NCBI GenBank assembly: GCA_038249115.1
Contig: JBBRWQ010000003.1
Location: 1 to 64,000 of the forward strand
From: UBA4719 sp038249115
GTDB lineage: Bacteria > Actinomycetota > Actinomycetes > Actinomycetales > Dermatophilaceae
DNA: 64,000 nucleotides
Direction of reading: 5' to 3'
This document shows, piece by piece, positions 1 through 7,271 of the stretch. Position 1 is the stretch's first letter. Every line of letters begins with the position of its first letter. The notes under the pieces were generated by a model. The model was not told where the DNA came from, did not search any database, and saw nothing but the letters and a program-made list of their open reading frames with translations. The position numbers and the translations under genes are program-made.

Positions 1-231
1 CGCTCAGGTCGCCCACTGTGTGCAGATGGGGGTCCCCCTCACCCTGCGCGGCGATCCGCGGCCGACGCAGCAGGCCATGGATACGGGCCACCAGCTCGCG
101 CGGAGAGAACGGCTTGGTCATGTAGTCGTCCGCACCCACAGCTCGAGGTAGCCGGCCACAGCCCGCACCAGACTGGGCTCGTCATCCACGACCAGCGCCC
201 GCACCGGGCTGCTGGTCGTGGCTTCAGCCAT
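1..231 (-). pseudogene. Response regulator (OmpR/PhoB type), internally deleted
   Basis: Read on the minus strand from the ATG at 231, the first 30 or so codons encode the start of a receiver domain (ALVVDDEPSLVRAVAGYLE). The sequence then jumps, out of frame, to the end of a receiver domain (VGADDYMTKPFSPRELVARI) followed by a linker that runs off the window. The middle of the receiver, including the phospho-acceptor Asp, is missing, and the original frame hits a stop soon after the junction. The start lies 15 bases after the stop of the degraded Met-rich gene, as in a two-component operon. Whether an intact DNA-binding domain follows cannot be seen. Family recognition is firm; loss of function is inferred from the missing Asp and the frame change. 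Confidence 0.8.
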
Positions 232-245
232 TGGTACCACCAGGA

Positions 246-676
246 TCAGAGGTCCTCCATCGCTTTGAACCCACCGTGCCAGGTGTGATACCAGACAGCC
301 CCGGTGACCGAGCTGACTGACAGCATCCCACTTGACAGAGCCGTTGTGGCGGAGGTCAAGGGTGAAGTACCCCGCCCTCCCCCGGGAAGTCCATCATCCC
401 GTCGTACGACCCCGGCCCACCCCGCGTGCCGTCCATCATCCCGGCATACGGCCCCTGGCCCCGACCCGTGGCGTCCATCATCTCGGCGTACGGCCCTTGG
501 CCCTGGTACTGGCCCTGGTACTGGCCGCGCATCATGCCCGCATAAGGTCCTTGGTGGTCGCCGCGCGTCGACGGTCCGAAGGAAGGACCACCGAGGGTGC
601 CGACAGCCACCGCCGCAGAAGCGACCAGGGCGGTCACGGCTGCCACCAACGCACCAACCAGCAGGGGGCGTCTCAT
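246..676 (-). pseudogene. Met-rich secreted protein with C-terminal PepSY-like tail, frameshifted
   Basis: From the ATG at 676 the product has a signal-peptide-like start (MRRPLLVGALVAAVTALVA) and then repeated GPYAGMM, GPYAEMM, GPYAGMM and SYDGMM units separated by Gly/Gln/Arg-rich linkers. That frame stops at 356. Beyond it, two other frames continue in a sensible order: GYFTLDLRHNGSV, then MLSVSSVTGAVWYHTWHGGF ending at 246. The simplest reading is one gene with at least two small indels, one of them near the G-rich run around 365-380. The tail resembles small PepSY-like extracellular domains (inference from memory). It lies between a SHOCT membrane protein and a response regulator. If the frameshifts are sequencing errors, the gene would be intact; if not, a 106-residue truncated product could still be made. 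Confidence 0.55.
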
Positions 677-681
677 GGCGG

Positions 682-939
682 TCACTTCCCGCCCCGCTGC
701 GCCGCCAGAAGAGCAGACCGCTGCGCCTGCCACGTCTCCATGTCCATCTCACCGTTGGCCATCCGCCGGTCGAGTATCTCCACCGCCGACTCACCCACTG
801 AGCGGGACGGCTGATCGTCCCTGCTCCCGGGGAGCAACCGGCTGACCAGCCACACGATCAGCCCGAGCAGGACGAGCCAGAACAGGCCCATGGCGAGCCA
901 TCCGAACGCACCCATTCCTCCGCCATACCAACCCATCAT
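682..939 (-). CDS. SHOCT-domain small membrane protein
   Basis: This 85-residue protein starts MMGWYGGGMGAFGWLAMG, has one strong membrane segment (about residues 12-34), and ends with a SHOCT-type motif (SAVEILDRRMANGEMDMETW). The start at 939 is chosen because AAGGAGGA lies 8 bases upstream; a longer reading frame to 1077 has no such site. SHOCT domains are short C-terminal helices found on many small bacterial membrane proteins and are thought to mediate oligomerisation; a specific role is unknown. It is the first gene of a minus-strand set followed by the Met-rich protein and a response regulator, so it probably belonged to an envelope or metal-stress module. Confidence 0.8.
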   Translation of the reverse strand: MMGWYGGGMGAFGWLAMGLFWLVLLGLIVWLVSRLLPGSRDDQPSRSVGESAVEILDRRMANGEMDMETWQAQRSALLAAQRGGK

Positions 940-1043
940 CGCGAACTCCTCCTTGATCTGCCCGGTCGTTCCCGGGATACCTCCAGCCTCCAACCCTCGT
1001 GCTGCGGTCGTGGTCAGGAACCATGAAGAAACGACAAAGATTC

Positions 1044-1976
1044 TCAGCGGTATGTCACGCCCTCGGCCGACACGCACACCCGCGTCCCGGCTGTTCCAGC
1101 AAGGAGGGCCGGCAGATCGGCAAGTGACCCGATGAAAGCGTCGTGCCCGGTGCTGCGGGCGAAGTCGATCGCCGCTTCGACCTTGGGGCCCATCGAGCCT
1201 GCAGCAAAATGGAAATCGGCTAGTGAGTCCGGGTGGGCGAGCGTGATTGCCCGCTGGTCCGGGGTCCCCCAGCCGGTGTAGACCGCATCGGTGTCGGTGG
1301 CGATCACCAGGCTGTCGGCGTGAAGGTCCCGGGCCAGCACGGCGCTCGCGCGATCCTTGTCGATCACGGCCTCGACGCCGATCAGCGTTCGGGTGTCGGG
1401 CTGGTACATGGTGGGGATGCCGCCGCCGCCAGCGCAGATGACCACGGCACCGGCGGCCACCAGCGCCTCGATCGAGCGAAGCTCGAAGATCCGCTGCGGC
1501 TGGGGTGAAGCCACGACCCGACGCCAGTGGTCACCGTCGGGCTTGACGACCCAGCCTCGCAGCGCTGCCAAGCGCTGGGCCTCGTCGGCGCTATAGACGG
1601 GACCGACGAACTTGGTCGGATCGGCGAATGCCGGGTCGGCTGGGTCCACCTCGGTCATGGTCAGAATGGTGGCAATCGACTTGTCGAACGGCAGCCGATT
1701 GCCGAGCTCCTGCTCGATCATGTATCCGATCATCCCCTCGGTCTGCGCGCCGAGGACGTCGAAAGGGTAGGACGACGTGTCGTCGTAGGCGGCTGCCTGC
1801 AGGGACAGCAGGCCGACCTGCGGCCCGTTGCCGTGGGAGATCACCAGCTGATGCTCCAGGGCGATCGGCGCCAGCGCAGCGCACGCTGTCGCGACGTTGG
1901 CACGCTGGTTCTGCACGGTCATCGGAGCGCCGCGCTCCATCAACGCGTTGCCGCCGAGAGCAACGACGACGCGCAT
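1044..1976 (-). CDS. arcC: Carbamate kinase
   Basis: The 310-residue protein matches the amino-acid kinase fold of carbamate kinases: RVVVALGGNAL at the N-terminus, VISHGNGPQVGLL near residue 50, GGGGIPTM near residue 185 and VIDKDRASAVLA near residue 205. The enzyme interconverts carbamoyl phosphate plus ADP and carbamate plus ATP, normally as the last step of the arginine deiminase pathway. Its ATG overlaps the stop of the preceding ornithine carbamoyltransferase remnant (TGATG at 1974-1978), which shows the old arcBC operon order. Length and motifs look intact, so the enzyme may still work, but no arginine deiminase or intact carbamoyltransferase is visible here. Confidence 0.93.
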   Translation of the reverse strand: MRVVVALGGNALMERGAPMTVQNQRANVATACAALAPIALEHQLVISHGNGPQVGLLSLQAAAYDDTSSYPFDVLGAQTEGMIGYMIEQELGNRLPFDKSIATILTMTEVDPADPAFADPTKFVGPVYSADEAQRLAALRGWVVKPDGDHWRRVVASPQPQRIFELRSIEALVAAGAVVICAGGGGIPTMYQPDTRTLIGVEAVIDKDRASAVLARDLHADSLVIATDTDAVYTGWGTPDQRAITLAHPDSLADFHFAAGSMGPKVEAAIDFARSTGHDAFIGSLADLPALLAGTAGTRVCVSAEGVTYR

Positions 1977-2065
1977 CAGGCGCCCAGCATGGCGACCATG
2001 ATCGCCTTGATCGTGTGCATCCGGTCGTGGAACGCAGGCAAGCAGTGCATGAACGTGACACTAGC
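1976..2065 (-). pseudogene. arcB: Ornithine carbamoyltransferase remnant (arcB scar)
   Basis: About 30 codons remain in frame: ASVTFMHCLPAFHD fused directly to RMHTIKAIMVAMLGA and a stop. In ornithine carbamoyltransferases the HCLPAFHD motif (carbamoyl phosphate/ornithine site) and the C-terminal RMHTIKAVMVATL helix are separated by roughly 50-60 residues, so an in-frame internal deletion has joined them. Everything upstream of VTFMHC is also lost; the vapC gene begins its 3' end about 40 bases further on. The stop codon still overlaps the arcC start. The fragment is too small to be an enzyme. Confidence 0.85.
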
Positions 2066-2105
2066 CCGCACCTCCCGCTGTCGCGGCCACGCCACCGTCG
2101 TTCGG

Positions 2106-2498
2106 TCAGGCTCGACCAGCGGGCACCACCGTGATCGGGCAGCGGATGCCCGGCGCCCGGCTCAGTCGCGCGTCGGCTGTCAGGAGACTGCACTCGAGAA
2201 GTTCCGCGAGCGCGACGTACGAGGTGTCGTATGCCGACAGGTTGTCCCGGAGCTCCCAAACCCGGTCCAGCATTGAGAACACGGGGTAGCGCGTCATTCC
2301 AAGGCGTCGGAAGGCATCTAGAGCGACCCACCCAGAGTCGGCATCCAGCTGTCGAGCAGAGACCATGCGCCGCAATCCGTTGGCGACTTCGGCGTCGATG
2401 AGGTGTGGCACGTGCAGCTGTTCACTGGCAAGAGAACTTCGGGCGGGACCAGCGTTGAGCAGTGCCGATAGGGCCGCCGAAGCATCGACCACGATCAC
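2106..2498 (-). CDS. vapC: VapC-type PIN-domain toxin ribonuclease
   Basis: The 130-residue protein has the PIN-domain acidic set: Asp5 in IVVDASA, Glu37 in DAEVANGL, Asp91 in YDTSYVALAELL and Asp109 in LLTADARLSR. These residues bind Mg2+ and cut RNA in VapC toxins. Its ATG overlaps the stop of the upstream antitoxin by 4 bases (ATGA at 2495-2498), the usual translational coupling. The length is normal and no catalytic residue is missing. It sits between the arcB scar and the PTS debris, so it may have arrived with, or survived, the rearrangements of this region. Confidence 0.9.
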   Translation of the reverse strand: MIVVDASAALSALLNAGPARSSLASEQLHVPHLIDAEVANGLRRMVSARQLDADSGWVALDAFRRLGMTRYPVFSMLDRVWELRDNLSAYDTSYVALAELLECSLLTADARLSRAPGIRCPITVVPAGRA

Positions 2499-2716
2499 CT
2501 GTCGGCACGTCCAGCATCGAGATCGCGCACGATCGTCGCGGTGTCGATGCCGAGGTCGGGCAGGCTGCCGAGCAACGCAGGGTTGTCCGCTCTTCGCGAC
2601 ACGTCAGCGAGTTCCCTTACCGCTACTGCCCCGACCGAAGTTGCGTCGCGAGCTGCGAGCCGCTCCAGACGCGCGACGACGTCATCCGGCACGTTCCTCA
2701 AGTACAGAGTCCTCAT
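2495..2716 (-). CDS. vapB: VapB/FitA-type ribbon-helix-helix antitoxin
   Basis: The 73-residue protein starts MRTLYLRNVPDDVVARLERL, typical of the short beta-strand and two helices of ribbon-helix-helix antitoxins, and ends in a charged tail (ATIVRDLDAGRADR) that would wrap the toxin. The start at 2716 is preferred over an upstream one at 2734 because the RHH strand normally begins at the N-terminus. The gene precedes vapC with a 4-base overlap. By family knowledge the pair represses its own promoter, which would lie just above 2716. Confidence 0.87.
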   Translation of the reverse strand: MRTLYLRNVPDDVVARLERLAARDATSVGAVAVRELADVSRRADNPALLGSLPDLGIDTATIVRDLDAGRADR

Positions 2717-2888
2717 GTTGCAATATGCCAGCAAACAGCTAGCGAGTTGCCACAGCGTGCAATGGCCGCGTGCGGCACAGCCACCCTAAGGGACACACTC
2801 AGTGAGGATCCGCGCTCAGACTCGCGCGAGCGCGCTGGCCAGCTGTACGCGCATCTCCTCGGCATACTGGTCGGCGTTGAGTCCACGG

Positions 2889-2990
2889 CTGCGCGTGGTC
2901 GTCCGCGACCCCAAGGCCGTCGACGAGGCCGCACTCACGTCGGCCGGCATCACCGGCGTGGTCGCCGTGGGCGAGGACACCTTGCACCTG
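2889..2990 (+). pseudogene. PTS sugar EIIB domain fragment
   Basis: Thirty-four codons read LRVVVRDPKAVDEAALTSAG followed by ITGVVAVGEDTLHL. This matches the second half of glucose/N-acetylglucosamine-family EIIB domains, where a C-[IL]-T-R-L-R phospho-Cys motif is followed by V.D...VDEAAL...G..GV and a final strand. The Cys-containing part is missing on the left, and homology stops abruptly at 2990 where EIIA sequence begins on the other strand. No EIIC transporter domain is present. It is a remnant, not a gene. Confidence 0.7.
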
Positions 2991-2991
2991 G

Positions 2992-3069
2992 GTCGATCGA
3001 GATCCCCTCGCCGATCATCTTCTGGGCGAAGACCGGGTCCGGAACCTGCTCAATCGGGACGATCACGTC
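2992..3069 (-). pseudogene. PTS EIIA (Crr-like) domain fragment
   Basis: Twenty-six codons on the minus strand read DVIVPIEQVPDPVFAQKMIG then EGISID. This is the hallmark opening of glucose-type EIIA domains (PL..V.DPVF....G.G.A..P). The His-bearing core of the domain is absent. The fragment abuts the oppositely oriented EIIB fragment, which points to an inversion or a deletion within a former PTS locus. Confidence 0.7.
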
Positions 3070-3202
3070 GGCCCTCAGTCACGACCGAACCCACGATTGC
3101 GATTTTGGTCCGGCACAGATTACCGCGAGCAGACCCGCGAGTCCTCCCCTCAAACCGACCAAATTTCGGCGAGGTTCCCGGCTCAGCTGTCGGGTGTCGG
3201 CA

Positions 3203-4156
3203 TCAGATGCGCCGGCTGTCTGGACTCGCGGCGTAGGCAGCGGCCACCCCGTCGGTCTTGAGCCAGTCCAGGATCTGGCTCAGGGTCCAGTCCGGCACCT
3301 CCAGCTGCGGGACGTGACCCACCCCGCGGGCCACCTCGAAACGCCACGTCGGGTTGGCCGCCGCTGCGACGCGGGCGGAGGCGATGGGGACCAGCCTGTC
3401 CCGATCACCGTGCAGCAACAGCACCGGCACCGAGATGTTGTTCAACATCGACGCGTGCAGCCGCCTCCGGGCGAGGACCCACATCAGCGAGCGCGCGGCC
3501 ACGATCAGCTCGGCGTCGACGTCGGGGTAGTCGTGTCGTTCCCGGGCGAGCGCGAGGTGCTGCTCGACGACGGTGGGCGGCACCCGCGAGGAGTCGGCGC
3601 AGCACAGCCGTAGGACGGCCATCGCCAACTCCTCGGCCGAGCGGGACGAGCGACGCCTCGCGACCACGCTGCGACCGACGGCGGGCACGGCATACAGGCC
3701 GAACATCGCGGCGACCAGCGGATCGGGTCGCGAGGTCAGCCCCACGGGAAGTGCCGGGTCGATCAGCACCAGGCCGGCGATGGTCTCGGGGTGAGCCGCC
3801 GTCTGCAGAACTGCGAGCAGTCCGCCCATCGAGTTCCCGACCAGGATGGCCGGGGCCACGCAGACTTCCGTGATGAACCGGTGAAGGAGCTGTTGGTTGG
3901 CCCTGACCGACGTGGACCGTCCGTGGCTGCGGGTCCGACCGAACCCGGCAAGGTCCAGGGCGAGCACGCGGCAGGTTCTTGACAAGGCCGGGGCGAGTGC
4001 TGACCAGTTGACCAGGGAGCCGCCCAGGCCATGGACGCAGACCATCAGCGGCCCGTCCTCGGGACCGCCATAGTCGACGTAGTGAACGGGGCCATCTAGG
4101 TCGGCCCACAGAGACGGTGGGTCTCCGGGCCGTGGGCGCGGCGCATGTGCAGTCAC
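3203..4156 (-). CDS. Alpha/beta-hydrolase
   Basis: A 317-residue soluble hydrolase with the canonical triad: HGLGG oxyanion loop (residues 42-46), nucleophile Ser109 in GNSMGG, Asp253 in HGDRDRLVP and His281 in GVGHVPQLE. The start is a GTG at 4156 with a strong GGAGGAGG site just upstream. The substrate cannot be named from sequence; esterase, lipase or epoxide-hydrolase-like roles are all possible. It follows the acyl-CoA ligase gene on the same strand with 34 bases between them, so the two are probably co-transcribed and the hydrolase may act on lipid esters. Confidence 0.88.
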   Translation of the reverse strand: MTAHAPRPRPGDPPSLWADLDGPVHYVDYGGPEDGPLMVCVHGLGGSLVNWSALAPALSRTCRVLALDLAGFGRTRSHGRSTSVRANQQLLHRFITEVCVAPAILVGNSMGGLLAVLQTAAHPETIAGLVLIDPALPVGLTSRPDPLVAAMFGLYAVPAVGRSVVARRRSSRSAEELAMAVLRLCCADSSRVPPTVVEQHLALARERHDYPDVDAELIVAARSLMWVLARRRLHASMLNNISVPVLLLHGDRDRLVPIASARVAAAANPTWRFEVARGVGHVPQLEVPDWTLSQILDWLKTDGVAAAYAASPDSRRI

Positions 4157-4190
4157 GGCCCTCCTCCTTCGTCAGCCAAAACCTTGCTCC

Positions 4191-5993
4191 CTATTGGCGG
4201 TACAGCGCCTCGACATCGGCGCCGAATGTCTTGAGGACGACGTGGCGCTTCACTTTCAGGGTTGGCGTGAGCTCCTCGCCCTCCACGGTGAAATCGGCGG
4301 TCAGGACCCGGATCTTCTTGATGGCTTCAGCGCCTGAGACCGCCTTGTTCGCGTCGTCTACTGCCGTTTGGATGGCGGCCAGCAGGTCGGGGTCCTCGCG
4401 GAGGTCGGCCACGCTGGCCTCGGCCGGCTTGCCGGCCTGCACCTTCCAGGGCGCAAAGGCATCCATGTCGATGGTGACCAGAGCGCCGATGAACGGCCTT
4501 GCATCGCCGACCACCAGGCACTGGCTGACCAGCCAGTGGGCCCGCAACCTGTCCTCGAGCACGGTCGGCGCGACGTTCTTGCCCGAGGAGGTGACGAGGA
4601 TGTCCTTCTTGCGGCCGGTGATCGTGAGGTAGCCGTCGTCGTCGAGCTGGCCGAGGTCACCGCTGCGGAACCAACCGTCGTCGTCGAAGACCTCGCGTGT
4701 CGCCTCTTCGTTGCGCCAGTAGCCCTGGAAGACATTGCCGCCCTTGAGAAGCACCTCACCGTCGTCGGCGATACGGACCGAGCACCCGGGCACAGGGCGT
4801 CCCACCGAGCCGACGTGATGCCTGTCCGGCAGGTTCAAGGTCAAACCCGCACAGGTCTCGGTGAGCCCATAACCCTCCAGCACGGTGATACCGATGCCTC
4901 GGAAGAAGTGCCCGAGCCGAGCTCCCAGCGGCGCCCCACCGCTGACTGACCAACGCACGTCGCCGCCGAGCGCAGCGCGGAGCTTGGTGTAGACGAGGCG
5001 GTCAAAGACCTTGTGTCGGAGCCTGAGCATGAGTCCAGGGCCGCCAGTGTCAAGCGATTCGCTGTACGCCGTCGCCGTGGCATCGGCGAGGTCGAAGATG
5101 CGTCCGTGACCCTCGGCCGCCGCCTTGTGCTTGGCGGTGTTGTAGATCTTCTCGAACACGCGCGGCACCGAAAGCACAACGGTCGGCCCGAACTCGACCA
5201 GCTGCGCGGCGATGTTCTTGACGTCGCTGGTGTGCGCCGAGTAGACGCGGTTGTGCACGGCGGCCAGTTGGATGGACCTCGCCAGGATGTGCGCGAGCGG
5301 CAAGAAGTGCAGCGCCCTGGTGTCTGCGTTGAAGACTCGTTCAGTGACGCCCTCAGCCGCACAGACGTTGTTCACTTCGCACAGGAGATTTGCGTGGGAG
5401 ATCGCGCAGCCCTTGGGCCTTCCGGTGGTGCCGGAGGTGTAGATGATCGTGGCCAGGGAGTCGCTGGTCACCGCGCGGCGCCGTTGCGTGACCAGGTCGA
5501 CGGGTATGGACTGGCCTGCCGTTTCGAGATCGTCGAAGTCGCCGGAGTCGATGACCCATACATCGTGCAGCTCGGGCAGTCTGACTTGCGCCTGGGCGAC
5601 CGTCTTGGCGTGGTCCTCGGTCTCGACGATTGCAGCAACGGCCCCAGAGTCGGTGAGGATCCACTCAACCTGCTCAGCCGAGGAGGTCTCATAGACGGGA
5701 ACGGTGACGCCACCAGCGGTCCAGATCGCGAAGTCGCACAGCATCCACTCGAACCGGGTGCCGGAGAAGAGAGCAACCCGGTCGCCCGCCTGGATGCCAG
5801 AGGCGATCAGCCCCGAGGCCAGTCTGCTGACCTGCTCGGCGAGCTCCCGGTAGGTGACCTCCACCCATCGACCGTCCACCCGTCTCGAGAAGCCGACCCG
5901 TTCGGGCGTCTCCTCGGCATGGACAAAGACGTCGTCTGTCAGGTTCTCCTGCAGGCCTGGCACGTACTTGGGTGGCACGCTGAACTCATCCAT
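4191..5993 (-). CDS. Long-chain acyl-CoA synthetase (FadD15-like)
   Basis: The 600-residue enzyme activates fatty acids to acyl-CoA through an acyl-adenylate. It carries the AMP-binding P-loop YTSGTTGRPKG (about residues 185-195), GYGLTETCAG (about 374-383) and the hinge region SGDLGQLDDDGYLTITGRKK with the following KDILVTSSGKNVAP. The start at 5993 (MDEFSVPPKYVPGL) is chosen from the GAGGTGTGAG-like site upstream; an ATG at 6008 is the alternative. Overall layout resembles the membrane-associated FadD15/FAA group. With the two other acyl-CoA-related loci in this window (fadAB and the synthetase at the right edge) it indicates active fatty-acid metabolism. Confidence 0.92.
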   Translation of the reverse strand: MDEFSVPPKYVPGLQENLTDDVFVHAEETPERVGFSRRVDGRWVEVTYRELAEQVSRLASGLIASGIQAGDRVALFSGTRFEWMLCDFAIWTAGGVTVPVYETSSAEQVEWILTDSGAVAAIVETEDHAKTVAQAQVRLPELHDVWVIDSGDFDDLETAGQSIPVDLVTQRRRAVTSDSLATIIYTSGTTGRPKGCAISHANLLCEVNNVCAAEGVTERVFNADTRALHFLPLAHILARSIQLAAVHNRVYSAHTSDVKNIAAQLVEFGPTVVLSVPRVFEKIYNTAKHKAAAEGHGRIFDLADATATAYSESLDTGGPGLMLRLRHKVFDRLVYTKLRAALGGDVRWSVSGGAPLGARLGHFFRGIGITVLEGYGLTETCAGLTLNLPDRHHVGSVGRPVPGCSVRIADDGEVLLKGGNVFQGYWRNEEATREVFDDDGWFRSGDLGQLDDDGYLTITGRKKDILVTSSGKNVAPTVLEDRLRAHWLVSQCLVVGDARPFIGALVTIDMDAFAPWKVQAGKPAEASVADLREDPDLLAAIQTAVDDANKAVSGAEAIKKIRVLTADFTVEGEELTPTLKVKRHVVLKTFGADVEALYRQ

Positions 5994-6158
5994 CTCACAC
6001 CTCGCCATTCCGGTGGCGACACATGTCCCCGCTCTGGGAGCATCCACACCGAGAACACCAAGGTTGCACGTCAACCGCTTCGCGCACTAGGGCAGAAAGC
6101 CCCTGTTCCGTGAGCCTGGTTCGGCAGCATCGCGCCGGTGGTCCATGGCTTCCAGACC

Positions 6159-7202
6159 TCAACCAGTCGGGGACTTCTTCTCGTAGTGGCCACCGAAGCC
6201 CTTGCGCATTGCGGAGAGAGCCTTGTCGGCAAAGTCGCCGAGGCCCCTGGAGGCGAAACGGGAGTACAGCGCGCTCGAGAGCACCGGGGTGGGGACACCC
6301 TCCTCTATCGCCGCGATCGAGGTCCACCTGCCCTCGCCGGAGTCCGACACCCGCCCGGCGAACTGTTCCAGGTCGGGCGAACGAAGCAAGGCGGCCGCGG
6401 TCAGGTCCAACAGCCAGGACTCGATGACACTGCCCCGGCGCCATACCTCGGTCACCGCCGCGGTGTCGATGTCGAACTGGTAGAACTCTGGTTCTGCCAT
6501 CGGCGCGGTCTCGGCATCGGCCTCGGCGACGCGCGTGCCGGCGTTGGCGTTGTGCAGGATGTTGAGCCCTTCGGCCAGCGAGGCCATCATTCCGTACTCG
6601 ATCCCGTTATGGACCATCTTCACGAAGTGCCCGGCGCCGATGGGGCCGCAGCGCAAGAACCCGTGCTCGACCGGATCGGGATCCCCGGTTCGCCCTTCGG
6701 TTCGGGGTGCGGCGCCCACGCCAGGCGCAATGGTCGCGAAGATCGGGCCGAGGTGATCGACGACGTCGACATCGCCACCGATCATCAGCGAGTAGCCACG
6801 CTCCAGCCCCCACACTCCACCGCTGGTCCCGCAGTCGACCAGGTTGATACCCCGCTCGGACAGCTCGGCCGCGCGGCGCATGTCGTCTCGGTAGTACGAG
6901 TTGCCGCCGTCGATAATCGTGTCACCGGCCGCCATCTCGGAGGCCAGTGACGCAATGGCCTTGCCGGTGGCATCGCCAGCGGGCACCATGACCCAGGCGG
7001 CGCGAGGCTGGGACAGCATTCCGACAAGGTCGGCCACCGAGCTCACGCCGATCGCCCCCTCCTTCTCGAGCGCCATGACAGCCCCGGGATCCAGGTCGAA
7101 GACCACGCAGGTGTGGCCATCGCGGATCAGGCGGCGCGCGATGTTGGCCCCCATCCGTCCGAGCCCAACCACGCCGAGCTGCATCGGGTTCTCTGTCGCC
7201 AT
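6159..7202 (-). CDS. gnd: 6-phosphogluconate dehydrogenase, short NAD-type
   Basis: The 347-residue enzyme oxidatively decarboxylates 6-phosphogluconate to ribulose 5-phosphate. Visible motifs are the N-terminal Rossmann loop GVVGLGRMGANIARR, DTIIDGGNSYYRDD, the substrate loop CGTSGGVWGLERGYSLMIGG and the catalytic Lys/Asn segment VKMVHNGIEYGMM. The length fits the shorter GndA/YqeC-like branch (about 300-350) rather than the roughly 470-residue enteric form, and that branch often uses NAD. The start at 7202 follows an AGAGGAGA site. zwf lies 69 bases upstream on the same strand, so the two oxidative pentose-phosphate steps are probably one operon. Confidence 0.93.
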   Translation of the reverse strand: MATENPMQLGVVGLGRMGANIARRLIRDGHTCVVFDLDPGAVMALEKEGAIGVSSVADLVGMLSQPRAAWVMVPAGDATGKAIASLASEMAAGDTIIDGGNSYYRDDMRRAAELSERGINLVDCGTSGGVWGLERGYSLMIGGDVDVVDHLGPIFATIAPGVGAAPRTEGRTGDPDPVEHGFLRCGPIGAGHFVKMVHNGIEYGMMASLAEGLNILHNANAGTRVAEADAETAPMAEPEFYQFDIDTAAVTEVWRRGSVIESWLLDLTAAALLRSPDLEQFAGRVSDSGEGRWTSIAAIEEGVPTPVLSSALYSRFASRGLGDFADKALSAMRKGFGGHYEKKSPTG

Positions 7203-7271
7203 CGTGTTGTCTCCTCTGATCGGGTGCAATGTGTGGGTCCGCGCATCGGCCTGTTGCCCAGGTCCTCGCGG

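Larger units (their letters stand above)
2717..3202. other. Gene-free stretch made of coding debris
   Basis: No intact gene is seen in these 486 bases. It contains three protein remnants: a minus-strand C-terminus reading GLNADQYAEEMRVQLASALA and RV, then stop at 2816 (family not recognised), a plus-strand PTS EIIB piece and a minus-strand PTS EIIA piece, the last two meeting at about 2991. The rest, including the stretch from 3082 to 3202, shows no recognisable motif. Confidence 0.7.

Noticed and set aside
2802..3236. 144-codon plus-strand gene spanning the PTS debris
   Set aside because: Only about 34 codons are homologous to EIIB; the rest is frame-shifted noise and antisense to other fragments.
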